DNA of 64,000 nt from Serratia sp. Ag1 (GCF_000743355.1 NZ_JQEI01000019.1:1-64000), one strand, 5' to 3'; positions 51,099 through 61,675 are shown, numbered from the stretch's first letter. Notes: generated from the sequence alone by a model not told the origin. Program-made: numbers and translations.

Positions 51099-51174
51099 TG
51101 GCTCCTCTGACTGGACTCGAACCAGTGACATACGGATTAACAGTCCGCCGTTCTACCGACTGAACTACAGAGGA
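51099..51174 (-). tRNA. tRNA-Asn (anticodon GUU)
   Basis: The minus strand gives a 76-base cloverleaf: TCCTCTG acceptor, D-loop AGTTCAGTCGGTAGAACG, anticodon loop CTGTTAA with GTT anticodon, T-arm CTGGTTCGAGTCCAG, and acceptor CAGAGGA-G plus encoded CCA (plus-strand TGG at 51099-51101). The decayed integrase lies on its 3' side, the usual attachment target of P4-type integrases. Confidence 0.97.
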
Positions 51175-51367
51175 ATCGTGTGAACGAGCAAAATCATAAC
51201 GGTGGGGCAGAGCGAAGTCAAAGGCGGATTACGCATTCTGTGACTGTTTGCCTACAGAATGCGCAACTTGTTGAGATTTTGGTAAATTTAGCTGATTGAG
51301 TGATGGTTAAAACGCCACTGGCAATATTTATTGGCAAGTAGGATCGTTTCAAGTACTGAGCGGAAAT

Positions 51368-51389
51368 CCCCCGTTTTATCCAACGGGGG
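51368..51389 (-). terminator. Terminator of the afuABC operon
   Basis: CCCCCGTT, six bases, AACGGGGG is a perfect 8-bp stem just after the afuC stop on the minus strand, followed by ATTT. Confidence 0.72.
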
Positions 51390-51398
51390 CTGTGCCGT

Positions 51399-52457
51399 TT
51401 ATTCGTCGGTTAACACGAACATCCCGAACGGGTGAATTTGCAGATAATAACTGTCTCCTGGTTCCGGTTGCAGTTGGGTCGCGTTGACCTGCAGCAACAG
51501 CGGTTGTTCGTGCCAATTCACCAGCACTTCATATTGCGGGCCCATGTAGGCCACTTTGCTGATGGTGCAGCGTTGGCTAGGTTCGCCCTGCTGGCTGAGT
51601 GTGATCGCTTCCGGGCGGACACCGACCGTGCATTGCTGTAACTCAGGAGCAAAACCGTGCGGGCGCGGCACCTGGTAGCCAAAGATCTCTACGTTGCTGC
51701 CGGTGATGGTGGCTGGGAAGATGTTGGCATCGCCCATAAAACTGGCCATAAAACGGGATGCAGGGTAACGGTACAGCGTTTGTGGGGCACCCAGTTGCAT
51801 GATTTCGCCCTTATTCATCACCAGCACGCTGTCTGAAACGGCAAAGGCTTCGCTTTGATCGTGGGTAACATACAGCGAGGTGATGTTGAACTGTTGCTGC
51901 AACTCGCGGATTTTCTCGCGCATGCTGCGGCGCAGGTTAGCATCAAGGTTACTCAGCGGTTCGTCAAAGAGCAGGACTTTGGGTTTTAGAATCAGCGCTC
52001 GGGCCAGGGCAACACGTTGTTGCTGACCGCCGGAAATCTGATCGACATAACGTTCTTCAAAGCCTTCCAGATCAACCAACATCAACGCTTCACGTACCCG
52101 ATCGCGGATCTCAGCCTTGGGCCTGCCTAACATTTTCAGACCGTAACCGATGTTATCGCCCAGTGACATATGCGGGAATAGCGCGTAGGACTGGAAGACC
52201 ATACAAATATCACGCTGCTGAATGGAGCGATCGGTCACGTCTTCACCATCGATAAAGATCTGCCCGCTGCTGGGTTTTTCCAACCCGGCGACCAAACGCA
52301 GCACCGTGGTTTTGCCACAACCGGAAGGGCCAAGCAGCGTCACCATTTCGCCGCGTGGGATAGCCAGGCTCAGATCGCCAATCACGGTGTTGTTGCCAAA
52401 GTGTTTGGCGACATTTCGCAGTTCAACAAAGTGCTTTTTATTTTGATTGTCAGACAT
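51399..52457 (-). CDS. afuC: Hexose-phosphate/ferric-type ABC transporter ATPase AfuC
   Basis: The start chosen is ATG 52457 ([21 protein letters not shown]), with GAGG nine bases upstream; longer readings overlap afuB. The 352-aa ATPase has GPSGCGKTT (Walker A), [16 protein letters not shown] (Q-loop), [31 protein letters not shown] and a C-terminal TOBE-like domain ([10 protein letters not shown]). It is very similar to enterobacterial AfuC. AfuABC proteins were named after ferric uptake but are characterised as importers of sugar phosphates, consistent with the Uhp genes here. Confidence 0.9.
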   Translation of the reverse strand: MSDNQNKKHFVELRNVAKHFGNNTVIGDLSLAIPRGEMVTLLGPSGCGKTTVLRLVAGLEKPSSGQIFIDGEDVTDRSIQQRDICMVFQSYALFPHMSLGDNIGYGLKMLGRPKAEIRDRVREALMLVDLEGFEERYVDQISGGQQQRVALARALILKPKVLLFDEPLSNLDANLRRSMREKIRELQQQFNITSLYVTHDQSEAFAVSDSVLVMNKGEIMQLGAPQTLYRYPASRFMASFMGDANIFPATITGSNVEIFGYQVPRPHGFAPELQQCTVGVRPEAITLSQQGEPSQRCTISKVAYMGPQYEVLVNWHEQPLLLQVNATQLQPEPGDSYYLQIHPFGMFVLTDE

Positions 52458-52482
52458 ATTGTTCATCCTCATCTGCCGCCTA

Positions 52483-54561
52483 TCAGGCAGCATTCCGGGC
52501 TTTGGATCGCGCCACACGCGCTTCCCCAACCAGGGCATCAAACAGGAAAATAATCGCCAGCATCACCACGATCAGAATCGAGCCATAGGCAATCGCCACA
52601 CCATATTCACCGTCTTCTACCCGGTTAAGGATGTAGGAAGTAGCGACGCGCGTATCCGGCGTTACCAGGAAAATAATGGCGCTGACAGTCGTCATGGCAC
52701 GTACAAAGCTGTAAACCAACGCCGAGAGAATCGCCGGGCGCAGCAGTGGCAGCAGGATATACAGCACGGTGCGCAGTGAACCGGCGCGCAGGCTGAGTGA
52801 GGCTTCATCCAGCGATTTGTCCAACTGCCCCAAACCGGCGATCCCCGCACGGATCCCAACCGGCACGTTGCGCATCACCATGGAGATAATCACGATGGCT
52901 GCGGTGCCTGTCAGATAAACCGGCGCACTGTTAAACGCCAGAATGTAGGAAACGCCAGCCACGGTGCCGGGTACGGCAAAGCACAGCATGGTGCTGAATT
53001 CGATCACCTTTTTGCCACGGAACTGTTGGCGTACCACGATGTAGGCAATCAACAAACCAAAGATGGCGGTAATGGGGGCGGCAATCCCGGCATATAGCAA
53101 GGTATCGAGCAGAGAAGGCCACGCGCCGTCGCTGAATCCCTGGCCGAACAGCTTGCTGAAATTGTCCAGCGTCAGGGTGTAATCCACCCCCCAGTTGACG
53201 GTAAAGCTGCCGTAGAAAATGCTGCCGTACAGCAACAGGTTAAAGGCGATCCAGACGTACAGCATCAGTGACACGCCCCATACCAGCAGAGTTGGCAAAG
53301 GTTGCACGTCACCATGGTTCGACTTGCCAGAAATGGTCACGTAGGAACGTTTACCGATCCACATGTATTGCACACAAAACACCAGCAGCGAGAACAGCAG
53401 TAAGATCACCCCTAGCGTACTGGCGGCCTGATAATCAAGCTGTGCGCCGGTAATATAGAAGTAAATCTGTGTAGCCAGCACGTCGAAGTTACCGCCTAAC
53501 ACCAATGGGTTGCTGAAGTCGGCGAGCGATTGCACGATAACGATCAGGAACGAGTTGGCTAATGCGGGTTTCAACAATGGCAGGAATACCTGCTTGAAGG
53601 TTTGAAAGCGGTTGGCACGTAGCGTGTAGGAGGCTTCCTCCAACGAAGGGTGAATGGTCTTGATGGCACCGTCGAGGATCATAAATGACATCGGGGTAAA
53701 GGCCAGTACCTGCGCCAGCCAGATGCCGGTAAAGCCATACAGCCAGTTAGTGTTGGTCAGGCCGAACCAGGCCACCATCAACTCGGTAATGTAGCCGGAG
53801 CGCCCCATCATCAGGGTAACGCCTAACCCGACAACAAAAGGCGGTGTGACGATCGGCAGGATCGAAAAGACGCGGCCAATCAGCGCTGAACGGCGGGCAA
53901 TACGCGTGGTATAAATCGCCAGCACCATGCCGAAGAACGTGCAACCCATCCCTACCGCGACAGACAGTAAGAAGGAGTTCCAGATCACCTGCAGGATATG
54001 GGCTTGCCCGAGGATCTGCATAAACGCCAACGGGGCGAAAGCGCCGGTATCATCGGTGAACATCGGGATAAAGATAGCGATGCTCGGATAAATGATAAAC
54101 AGGGTGATGAGCGCAATCACTGCGACTAACGACCCCAGCACGAAACGATCGCCTCCCAGCCATTCCAACCTGGAGAGCGCCAGCGTGATCACTGCACCCA
54201 GCGCCAGCAGCAATGGCAGGGTGGCGAACCCCATACCGCTGCCGGTTAAGGCGGCACTGACAAACACCAGCACGCCACAAACCAGTGCGTAACCGGCATC
54301 AAACAGGTGGCGAGCGCGTTGTTCGCGGCCAGCGGCAATTGCTGGGCGTAGCATCAGCAGCAGCGGTGCGGAAAACCAAATCAGTGCCAGATCGGCATGC
54401 GACCATCCATAAGCAGCCAGCAACTCTTCGCGGGTAGCCTCCAACAGTCCGTAGTCCAGGCTATAGGCAGGCAAGAGTAAGAACCCGGCCAGTGCCAGCA
54501 GCAACCAGTAGAAAATAGGATCCCGTCCCTGCACCGAATGCAAGGTAATGGCTTCAGACAT
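52483..54561 (-). CDS. afuB: ABC transporter permease AfuB
   Basis: This 692-aa fused permease has two six-helix halves, each with the EAA-type loop ([28 protein letters not shown] near residue 310, [29 protein letters not shown] near residue 590). Additional N-terminal helices precede the first half. It forms the inner membrane path for substrate delivered by AfuA and energised by AfuC. The 26-bp gap to afuC indicates one operon. Confidence 0.9.
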   Translation of the reverse strand: MSEAITLHSVQGRDPIFYWLLLALAGFLLLPAYSLDYGLLEATREELLAAYGWSHADLALIWFSAPLLLMLRPAIAAGREQRARHLFDAGYALVCGVLVFVSAALTGSGMGFATLPLLLALGAVITLALSRLEWLGGDRFVLGSLVAVIALITLFIIYPSIAIFIPMFTDDTGAFAPLAFMQILGQAHILQVIWNSFLLSVAVGMGCTFFGMVLAIYTTRIARRSALIGRVFSILPIVTPPFVVGLGVTLMMGRSGYITELMVAWFGLTNTNWLYGFTGIWLAQVLAFTPMSFMILDGAIKTIHPSLEEASYTLRANRFQTFKQVFLPLLKPALANSFLIVIVQSLADFSNPLVLGGNFDVLATQIYFYITGAQLDYQAASTLGVILLLFSLLVFCVQYMWIGKRSYVTISGKSNHGDVQPLPTLLVWGVSLMLYVWIAFNLLLYGSIFYGSFTVNWGVDYTLTLDNFSKLFGQGFSDGAWPSLLDTLLYAGIAAPITAIFGLLIAYIVVRQQFRGKKVIEFSTMLCFAVPGTVAGVSYILAFNSAPVYLTGTAAIVIISMVMRNVPVGIRAGIAGLGQLDKSLDEASLSLRAGSLRTVLYILLPLLRPAILSALVYSFVRAMTTVSAIIFLVTPDTRVATSYILNRVEDGEYGVAIAYGSILIVVMLAIIFLFDALVGEARVARSKARNAA

Positions 54562-54631
54562 GATATTCCCCGGAATTAACTAAAATGAGACGGGCGTGGG
54601 TATAAACACGCCCGGTCTGGGTAAGGCAGGA

Positions 54632-55663
54632 TCAGTTGCCCATCTTCACATCGCTCACCCACTTGGAAATCAGCTTTTTACGCATCTCGGCTGCACCGTA
54701 GGTGTCCATGTCATAATCGATCAGCTTTAGTTGATCCAGTTTCAGCGAGTTAGGGGAGGTTTCTGCCGTAGTATTGGTCAGAATCTGGTAAGACTGGCCT
54801 TTCTTCCACGAGAGTTCCTGGGCTTCTTTAGACAGCGCCCAGTCAACGAACAGCTTGGCATTTTCCATATTACGTGCATTCTTGATGATGCTGATGCCGC
54901 CAATTTCATAACCAGAACCCTCGCAGGGTGAAATCAGCGTCAACGGTGCGCCTTTCTCTTGTTCCAGTGAATAGTCATGCAGGAAACCAATACCGATGGC
55001 GATCTCACCGCGTGCGGCGTTGCGAGCCGGAGCGATGCCGGATTTGGTGTACTGCGAGATATTGCCGTTAAGCTGTTTCAGGTAATTAAAGGCGGCTTCT
55101 TCGCCCCAGAGCTGGGTAAAAGTGGCGAGAGCGGTATAAGCCGTGCCGGAGCTTTGCGGATCGGCAATCTGGATCTCCCCTTTGTAGATTGGGTTGGTCA
55201 AATCTTTCCAGCATTTAGGCACTGGCAGATTCTTTTCTTTAAGGCGATCGTTGTTGACACCAAAACCGAGAATGCCGATATAGACCGCAGAAGAGTAGTT
55301 GCCTTTGCGCTTGGCCGGATCGCGGAACTGCGGCATGATTTGCGCCAGATTGGGTGAAGCGTAAGGCTCCAGCAGATCCATTTCCCCGGCTTGTGATTGT
55401 GGATCCAGCGTGCCGCCGTACCAGACGTCGGCCTGCGGGTTCTTTTTTTCTGCTTCCAGCTTGGCCAGCGTGCTGCCGGAACCATTGCGGATAAAGCTGG
55501 TTTTAACGTCGTATTTCTCCCCGAAGGCTTTGGCTTCTTCTTCGCACATGGCGTTGGTGGCGCTGCAGTAGATAACCAGGCGCCCTTTGGCGTGTGCGGT
55601 ACCTGCCAGCGTAGCCAGTGCCAGCGTAGTGGCCAATAAGGTATTCAAAGGTGTTAATTTCAT
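54632..55663 (-). CDS. afuA: ABC transporter substrate-binding protein AfuA
   Basis: The start chosen is ATG 55663 (MKLTPLNTLLATTLALATLAGTAHA), behind AAGGA; an adjacent upstream ATG is equally in frame. The 343-aa protein has a signal peptide cut after AHA and a periplasmic binding fold of the Fbp/AfuA class (KGRLVIYCSATN, NGSGSTLAKLEAEKKNPQADVWYGGTLDPQ, IGILGFGVNNDRL). Characterised AfuA binds glucose-6-phosphate, fructose-6-phosphate and sedoheptulose-7-phosphate. It is the first afu gene, 90 bp behind uhpC. Confidence 0.9.
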   Translation of the reverse strand: MKLTPLNTLLATTLALATLAGTAHAKGRLVIYCSATNAMCEEEAKAFGEKYDVKTSFIRNGSGSTLAKLEAEKKNPQADVWYGGTLDPQSQAGEMDLLEPYASPNLAQIMPQFRDPAKRKGNYSSAVYIGILGFGVNNDRLKEKNLPVPKCWKDLTNPIYKGEIQIADPQSSGTAYTALATFTQLWGEEAAFNYLKQLNGNISQYTKSGIAPARNAARGEIAIGIGFLHDYSLEQEKGAPLTLISPCEGSGYEIGGISIIKNARNMENAKLFVDWALSKEAQELSWKKGQSYQILTNTTAETSPNSLKLDQLKLIDYDMDTYGAAEMRKKLISKWVSDVKMGN

Positions 55664-55753
55664 CATCAGGTCCTTTTTGTTTTTGTAGGGTAAAGCGAAC
55701 TTATTCGAGCTGGAGATAAAGTGGGGATACAGAGTCATTGCCCCACCATGCTG

Positions 55754-57043
55754 CTATTTCTGCATTTGCCCGGCCATCAACATCGGCATTAGCAACAGGC
55801 CAACGCAGGTGGCGGCCAGTGCCAGCACGGCAAAAAAACCGTACCAGCCATAATGCTGTAACACTTGGGCGAGCGGCCAACCGGCCAGCGCTGCGCCCAG
55901 ATAAGCAAATAAACCGAGAAAGCCGGTCACGGTGCCTGCTGCCTCTTTGTGGCAGTGCTCCGTAGCCGCCAATCCAATCAGCATCTGTGGCCCAAACACA
56001 AAAAAGCCCAAGCTGAAAAAGCAGACGGAAAGCAAGCCGTAGTGGTGTAACGGTGCCAGCCACAAAGCCGTCATCGCCAGAAATAATCCACAAGAGAACA
56101 GCAGGATCATCGGTGCCCGCAGGCCGCGAAACAGCAAGTCCGACCCCCAACCGGCAAACAGAGCGCCAAATAATCCGCCCAGCTCAAACAGCGACAAGGT
56201 GGCGTTGGCCTTCATCAGGTTTACACCATGGCTTTCTGCCAGCCAGATATTGCCCCAGTCATTCAGTGCAATGCGTATCAAGTACACCAAGATGTAGGAG
56301 ACACCGAGCAACCAGATGGTTGGGTTGCGTAAAATGGTGTCATACAGCATCCGCCGCATCGGCATGGGTAGGCTTTGCTGCTCTTGCCAAAGCTCCAGCG
56401 GATCGCGCCGCCAGCGGCCAACGCTCGGTAATCCCTGCTGCTGCGGTTTGCCACACAGCTGCCAGCACAGCCATAAACCGATCAGCATGCCTATACCACC
56501 CGGCAACAACAGGGCCGATTGCCAACCGTAGTGCGAGGCCATAAAAGCGGACAACAACGGCACCGCTGCACCTCCCAGGCTGATCGAGGTATTCCAGGTT
56601 CCCCACCAAAAGCCACGCTCGTTACGCGAATACCAACTGGTGAGCAATTTGGCACAGGGTGGCCATCCCCAGCCCTGAAAGAAACCGTTCAAGGTCCACA
56701 CCAGCAACAGCGCATTCAGCGAATGGCAAAAAGCGAACAGAATGTTCAATAGCCCGGTGATGAACAGCCCTACGCCCATAAACCAACGCACCTGGCTGCG
56801 ATCGCTGACCATGCCGGAAACAAACTTTGAACCGCCATAAGCCAGATAAAACAGCGTGCCCAGCAGGCCGATATCGCCTTTATCTAAACCAAGCTCAAGC
56901 TGCATCACCGGCATGGCGTAGCTGACGCTTTTACGTGTCAGGTAAAACGCGCCATAGCCGACGATCATCGAAAACATCAGGCGTGGCCGCCAATAGCGAT
57001 AGCGGGCACTGATTTGTTCTGCAGTCAACGTGGCCGATGTCAT
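55754..57043 (-). CDS. uhpC: MFS sugar-phosphate sensor UhpC
   Basis: This 429-aa organophosphate:Pi-family MFS protein begins MTSATLTAEQISARYRYWRPRLMFSMIVGYGAFYLTRKS with the family pattern, and later carries LNGFFQGWGWPPCAKLLTSWYSRNERG. UhpC detects external glucose-6-phosphate and signals to the kinase UhpB rather than acting mainly as transporter. A GAGGAACCC site precedes the ATG. It lies between uhpB (upstream) and afuA (downstream). Confidence 0.88.
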   Translation of the reverse strand: MTSATLTAEQISARYRYWRPRLMFSMIVGYGAFYLTRKSVSYAMPVMQLELGLDKGDIGLLGTLFYLAYGGSKFVSGMVSDRSQVRWFMGVGLFITGLLNILFAFCHSLNALLLVWTLNGFFQGWGWPPCAKLLTSWYSRNERGFWWGTWNTSISLGGAAVPLLSAFMASHYGWQSALLLPGGIGMLIGLWLCWQLCGKPQQQGLPSVGRWRRDPLELWQEQQSLPMPMRRMLYDTILRNPTIWLLGVSYILVYLIRIALNDWGNIWLAESHGVNLMKANATLSLFELGGLFGALFAGWGSDLLFRGLRAPMILLFSCGLFLAMTALWLAPLHHYGLLSVCFFSLGFFVFGPQMLIGLAATEHCHKEAAGTVTGFLGLFAYLGAALAGWPLAQVLQHYGWYGFFAVLALAATCVGLLLMPMLMAGQMQK

Positions 57044-57131
57044 GGGTTCCTCTGGGCAATAAAGCGAGTGTAAAGAGTGATTAGCAGGAATGGATGAGAC
57101 AAGGTTTTAGAGGCCTAAGACTTATTCCTAG

Positions 57132-58673
57132 TCAGGACGGGGTTTCGTTCAGTTTTGTGGGTAAGTTAACAATTACTCGGGTGCCGTTGCTGCGTTGCAG
57201 CAACCAATCGCCGCCAAGAGCACGTACCCGTTCTTCAATACCGAGCAGGCCAAATCCGCTGTTGGTTTGGGGCGGCATGCCTTGGCCGTTATCACGGACT
57301 TCAAGGGTGATCGTCCGAGTATTTTGGGTCAAACGCAGGCGGACATGGCTGGCACAGGCGTGTTTACTGATGTTATTAAGCGTCTCCTGCGCCACGCGGT
57401 AGAGCGTAAACAGCAGCGTTTTGTCGGTCGGTGGTTCAGGTAAGTGGTAATCGAGATGAAAATCGATTCCTTGCTCGGCAAAGGCAAATTCATGCGCCAG
57501 GTGGTTTAGTGCTTTGTCGAACGCCATCTCTTCCAGTACCGGTGGGCGTAATTGCCGTAGCAACGTGCGGGTCGTGTGGTGGATACGTTGTGAAAGCGTG
57601 TCGATTTGTTCAGCGGCCAGGTGGGCCGCCGGAGTGGTGGTGGTGCGGCTAACCAGCATCGCCTGGATCTGGATAGCGGTAATATTCTGGCCGATTTCAT
57701 CATGCAATTCGCGGGCGATATCTTTGCGCGTTTCTTCTTCGGTAGTGACGAGTCGCTCCATCAGATGCCGTTTGGCCACCAGTTCCCGCTCCAACTGTTG
57801 GCGATAGCGCTGTAGCTTTTGTGCCAGTTGTTGTTGGCGGCTGATGGCAATGCCCAAGCCAATCCCCAAAAGCGCTTGGGTCGAAAGGAACAACTCCAAC
57901 TCGCGCAGATCTTGAAAAGCACCACCCGCTTGGCGGGTGAGAGTAATCAACAGACTGCCAAACAGGGCCGCCAAGACGCCACCTTGCCAACCGAACAGAT
58001 AAGCCATAAGCACGTTAGGCAGAAAGATGAAAATCAGCAACAGGCGCTCCATTTCTGGGGCGATAGCCACTTGTGCGCAAATACCCATAGTGAAAAACAG
58101 CGAACACCACAGCAGCAGAGAAGGGCGGATCTGCGGAGTGAGGGGACGCGGTGCTGGCATGGTGGTAACCAGTTGCTGTTTCAGGTAGGTGTGAACCAGA
58201 TAGATAAAGGGCACCAGCAGCACGCCACCGGTAAACGTGGTCAGCAATGTCTGGCTGACAGGGGCGGCTATCCAGGGGCCAGCCAGCAGCCCGTATAACA
58301 GAGTATTGCTACTCATAGCGGCCAGCAGTAGCGACAGCCGTTGCCAATATTGGTGATAACGATACCAGAGCCGTTGAGTAAACCAGGCGGGCAGCAGGCT
58401 TAACCAAGGTAACATCAGCATCAGAGGAGCGTTGAGGAGTTGCTGATGATTCAGCCACAACAGGATCGCACTTTCCGTCACTAACAGGGTTGGCCAGTAG
58501 CGACGAGGCAGCAGGATCAGCAACGCCAGCCGCAGCCCCTGAGGCAAAAGCAGCGTGGCTTGCTGACTATCTTGCGTGAGATGCAGGCTGATAATCCACA
58601 GAGCCAGCCAACTGAGGGAGAAAAACAGCACCAGAAACAAGGAAAGCGCCAGCCGGCGCAGGATCAACGGCAC
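57132..58673 (-). CDS. uhpB: Membrane sensor histidine kinase UhpB
   Basis: Start GTG 58673 follows GGGAG. The 513-aa protein has about eight N-terminal membrane helices (MASE1-type, residues 1-290), then a HisKA_3 dimerisation domain with the phosphorylated His in IARELHDEIGQNIT (near residue 320) and a HATPase domain (TLYRVAQETLNNISKHA, EVRDNGQGMP, GFGLLGIEERVRALGG). With UhpC it senses hexose phosphate and phosphorylates UhpA. The gap to uhpA is three bases. Confidence 0.9.
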   Translation of the reverse strand: MPLILRRLALSLFLVLFFSLSWLALWIISLHLTQDSQQATLLLPQGLRLALLILLPRRYWPTLLVTESAILLWLNHQQLLNAPLMLMLPWLSLLPAWFTQRLWYRYHQYWQRLSLLLAAMSSNTLLYGLLAGPWIAAPVSQTLLTTFTGGVLLVPFIYLVHTYLKQQLVTTMPAPRPLTPQIRPSLLLWCSLFFTMGICAQVAIAPEMERLLLIFIFLPNVLMAYLFGWQGGVLAALFGSLLITLTRQAGGAFQDLRELELFLSTQALLGIGLGIAISRQQQLAQKLQRYRQQLERELVAKRHLMERLVTTEEETRKDIARELHDEIGQNITAIQIQAMLVSRTTTTPAAHLAAEQIDTLSQRIHHTTRTLLRQLRPPVLEEMAFDKALNHLAHEFAFAEQGIDFHLDYHLPEPPTDKTLLFTLYRVAQETLNNISKHACASHVRLRLTQNTRTITLEVRDNGQGMPPQTNSGFGLLGIEERVRALGGDWLLQRSNGTRVIVNLPTKLNETPS

Positions 58674-58676
58674 CGG

Positions 58677-59306
58677 CTAGCTCCCAGTAAGCAACTGATG
58701 TTGCAGGGCGAAGTGCACTAACTCGACGGTGGTGGTGCACTGCAGTTTGCCGAGGATATTGGCGCGGTGTACCTGAACCGTTTTGTGACTTAAGGTTAAC
58801 TGCTGTGCGATGGTTTTGACACTCAACCCATTGACCAATAAGTCGAAGATTTCTTTTTCGCGTGGCGTGAGCACTTGCAGTTCTTTCGGTGGTTGTTGCG
58901 TGTGGCGCAGAGCGCGTAGTGCATCAGCACACAGATAGAACCCACCGTGGCTGACGGTGCGTACAGCCTGCACCAGTTCATGTGGCCCGCAGCGCTTGGT
59001 AAGGTAGCCACCAGCCCCGGCATCGATAGCGCTTTGCACAAAAGCATTGGTGTCATAAATGCTGAGGATGATGGCGCGGAACGTCGGGCGCTGCTGGCGT
59101 AAACGTTGTAACAGGCTTAGGCCACTTTCGTCCGGCATGGCGATATCCAGCACCATGACGTCGATAGGGTCGTGTAAAAGATGTGGCCAGGCCTGGGCTG
59201 CAGAGTCGAACTGCCCGGTAACACGAATATCGCTCTCCAGCGACAGCAACTGGGCAAACCCGGAACGAACCACGATATGGTCATCAATCAAAGCAACGTT
59301 AATCAT
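58677..59306 (-). CDS. uhpA: Response regulator UhpA (LuxR/NarL family)
   Basis: The start chosen is ATG 59306 (MINVALIDDHIVVRSGFAQLL), giving 209 aa; longer readings add non-homologous residues. Asp in DVMVLDIAMPDESGL is the phosphorylation site, with the conserved Lys in GGYLTKRCGPHEL. The output domain is a LuxR helix-turn-helix (LTPREKEIFDLLVNGLSVKTIAQQLTLSHKTVQVHRANILGKL). It should activate transporter genes; since no uhpT is next to it, the target here is probably afuABC and the operon itself. Confidence 0.9.
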   Translation of the reverse strand: MINVALIDDHIVVRSGFAQLLSLESDIRVTGQFDSAAQAWPHLLHDPIDVMVLDIAMPDESGLSLLQRLRQQRPTFRAIILSIYDTNAFVQSAIDAGAGGYLTKRCGPHELVQAVRTVSHGGFYLCADALRALRHTQQPPKELQVLTPREKEIFDLLVNGLSVKTIAQQLTLSHKTVQVHRANILGKLQCTTTVELVHFALQHQLLTGS

Positions 59307-59467
59307 AAGCCTGCAACTAATTATTGTAGTTTGCCGCATCATGCGCAGGAAAAGGCTCAGGAGCAACTATTGCGCTGCAAAATGGAAGAGAGTTAACAAT
59401 TCAGCCTTAAAATGACTCGCATTGCTGGTTCCTGATAAAACGCTGTCTTGGCGTTCTACTTCCTCCT

Positions 59468-59483
59468 CGTGACGCTCATCACA
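59468..59483. promoter_or_regulatory. CRP-like site between uhpA and agp
   Basis: CGTGA-N6-TCACA matches the CRP half-site pattern TGTGA-N6-TCACA at nine of ten positions. It lies in the divergent region about 80 bp before the agp start and 160 bp before uhpA. Catabolite control of phosphosugar use is known for uhpT in E. coli. Confidence 0.5.
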
Positions 59484-59564
59484 TACTTTGCCACCTAACC
59501 CCGCCATCATAGTTCGTTGATCGTTAACTTATTAAAAATAATCATTTTTCAGGAGCTTCTGCGG

Positions 59565-60794
59565 ATGAAAAAATCAACATTGTTACTTTGCTGGCCACTG
59601 CTGTTCACCGGATCTGCGATTGCTGAAACTCAGGATTACCAACTGCAGCAAGTGTTAGTGATGAGCCGTCATAACCTGCGTGCCCCATTGGCGAACAATG
59701 GCAGCGTGCTGGCACAATCCACGCCGCAGGCTTGGCCGCAGTGGGATACTGCAGGCGGTTTGTTGACCACCAAAGGCGGCGTGCTGGAAGTGTATATGGG
59801 GCACTATTTCAATGCGTGGCTGAAACAGGCTGGCGTTTTGCCACAAGAAGGTTGCCCGGCCAATGGCAGCGTGTATGTCTATGCCAACAGCCTGCAGCGA
59901 ACTGTCGCGACTGCGCAGTTTTTTAGTAATGGAGCCTTTCCTGGGTGTGATATCAGCGTTCATCATCAGGAAAAAATGGGTGAAATGGATCCGACGTTCA
60001 ACCCGATTATTACTGATAGCAGCGATGCTTTTAACCAACAGGCGCTGAGCGCGATGAACGCCAAATTGGCCTCGTTGAAACTGGATGCTTCCTACAAGCA
60101 ACTGGCACAAATTATTGATTATCCGAATTCTGCCGCCTGCAAAACGGATAAACAATGCGATCTCACTGCTGAACCCAGCAAAATGAGCGCAGTGCCAGGG
60201 AAGGAGCCGGGGGTTTCTGGCCCGCTGAAGGTGGGGAACTCGCTGGTGGATGCTTTTATGCTGCAGTATTACGAAGGTTTCCCGATGAAGGACGTGGCTT
60301 GGGGCAAGATCGTAACGCCACAGCAATGGCAGCAATTGGCGCAACTGAAAGACGGTTATCAGGATTCGTTATTTACTTCAGCGGTAGTGGCACAGAACGT
60401 GGCGAAACCGTTGCTGACTTACATTAATGCGGCGCTGATCAGTGAGCGTAAACCAGACTCACCCACGTTGACCGTGCTGGTGGGGCATGATTCCAACATT
60501 GCTTCGTTGCTTTCGGCCATGCAATTCAAACCCTATCAACTGCCGCATCAGTACGAGAAAACCCCGATCGGCGGCAAACTGGTGTTTCAACGTTGGCACG
60601 ATGCCAAAAGCGATCGCGATCTGCTGAAGATTGAATATGTGTATCAGTCGAGTGAACAGTTGCGCAATGCTGAGCCACTGACGCTGCTAAATCCGCCACA
60701 GCGTGTGACTTTGGAACTGACCGGCTGCCCGGTAGACAAAAAGGGATTCTGTGCCTGGAGCGATTTTGAAAAAACCATGAAGGGGATTTTGTAA
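59565..60794 (+). CDS. agp: Periplasmic glucose-1-phosphatase (histidine acid phosphatase)
   Basis: The start is ATG 59565, behind AGGAG, giving 409 aa with a signal peptide ([20 protein letters not shown]). The histidine acid phosphatase active site is [11 protein letters not shown] (RHxxRxP-type, Agp variant) plus [11 protein letters not shown] (HD). Several Cys residues suit periplasmic disulfides. The enzyme releases glucose from glucose-1-phosphate and may also act as a phytase. Its position beside the Uhp/Afu genes builds a phosphosugar-use locus. Confidence 0.92.
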   Translation: MKKSTLLLCWPLLFTGSAIAETQDYQLQQVLVMSRHNLRAPLANNGSVLAQSTPQAWPQWDTAGGLLTTKGGVLEVYMGHYFNAWLKQAGVLPQEGCPANGSVYVYANSLQRTVATAQFFSNGAFPGCDISVHHQEKMGEMDPTFNPIITDSSDAFNQQALSAMNAKLASLKLDASYKQLAQIIDYPNSAACKTDKQCDLTAEPSKMSAVPGKEPGVSGPLKVGNSLVDAFMLQYYEGFPMKDVAWGKIVTPQQWQQLAQLKDGYQDSLFTSAVVAQNVAKPLLTYINAALISERKPDSPTLTVLVGHDSNIASLLSAMQFKPYQLPHQYEKTPIGGKLVFQRWHDAKSDRDLLKIEYVYQSSEQLRNAEPLTLLNPPQRVTLELTGCPVDKKGFCAWSDFEKTMKGIL

Positions 60795-60799
60795 ACCTG

Positions 60800-60826
60800 T
60801 TTCCTCTCCTGATTAGGGAGAGGAAA
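60800..60826 (+). terminator. Hairpin after agp
   Basis: TTTCCTCTCC and GGAGAGGAAA form a perfect 10-bp stem with a seven-base loop, five bases after the agp stop. It lacks a long T-run, so it may stop transcription weakly or protect the mRNA end. Confidence 0.6.
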
Positions 60827-60889
60827 GTATTTGTCGCAGCGTGGGGTAGGGGTAAACTGCCTTACCTGCACTTTTATCATGGACGACGC

Positions 60890-61585
60890 GTGTTCTCTTC
60901 GTTTATCCCCCATATTGAATGGCTGGCTATCGCCTACTATCCAGGGCAGATCGCCCGTTGTCGCTTTTCTGTAGCGGCTTATCGCGATGAGATGTTCCTG
61001 TTGGCCGGTATTAATTTCCCTGAGCACTTAACCTCTGCGGTAGCAAAGCGCCGGGCCGAGTACCTGGCCGGGCGCTATCTGGCGCGCCAAGCACTGGCAA
61101 CGCAGGGGCATCACGGTTTTACGTTACTGCGTGGTGAAGATCGTGCGCCGCTGTGGCCACAAGGCATTGTTGGGGCGATCAGCCACAATGTGGACACGGC
61201 GCTGTGCGCTGTGCATCACGCAAGTGGTATGGAGGGAGTGGGTATTGATGTGGAAACGCTCATGCCTGCTAAACGTGCTGAAGACTTATGGAGCGGGATC
61301 ATCAGTGAACAGGAATATAGGTGGCTACGCCAACAGCCGCAGGCTTTCGGGCAACTGTTGACGCTGGTGTTTTCCGCCAAAGAAAGTTTGTTCAAGGCGC
61401 TTTATCCGCAGGTGCGTTGTTATTTTGACTTCCTTGATGCGCGCTTCAGCAAGCTGGATATGCAGCAGCAAACCTTTGAACTGGAGTTGCTGAAAACCCT
61501 GACACCACAGTGCCATGCGGGTCGTCGATTCCATGGGCATTTTTTACTGCAAGGTGACACCGTAACAACGTTGATTCACTGTTAA
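60890..61585 (+). CDS. 4'-phosphopantetheinyl transferase (EntD/Sfp type)
   Basis: Start GTG 60890, 231 aa. It shows the PPTase signatures: KRRAEYLAGRYLARQAL, the substrate loop GAISHN, Mg-binding GVGIDVETL and FSAKESLFKALYP. It converts apo carrier proteins of non-ribosomal peptide and polyketide systems to the holo form using coenzyme A. No siderophore gene is next to it, so its partner lies elsewhere. EntD-type length and N-terminal layout fit, though a precise orthologue cannot be confirmed from this window. Confidence 0.88.
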   Translation: MFSSFIPHIEWLAIAYYPGQIARCRFSVAAYRDEMFLLAGINFPEHLTSAVAKRRAEYLAGRYLARQALATQGHHGFTLLRGEDRAPLWPQGIVGAISHNVDTALCAVHHASGMEGVGIDVETLMPAKRAEDLWSGIISEQEYRWLRQQPQAFGQLLTLVFSAKESLFKALYPQVRCYFDFLDARFSKLDMQQQTFELELLKTLTPQCHAGRRFHGHFLLQGDTVTTLIHC

Positions 61586-61675
61586 ATCACAATGATGACG
61601 ATGCAGTTTTCAGCTACTGGACAAGTGGCGCTGAGTGGTTAGAATAATATATGTGTATTTATACAGGTATTGGCG

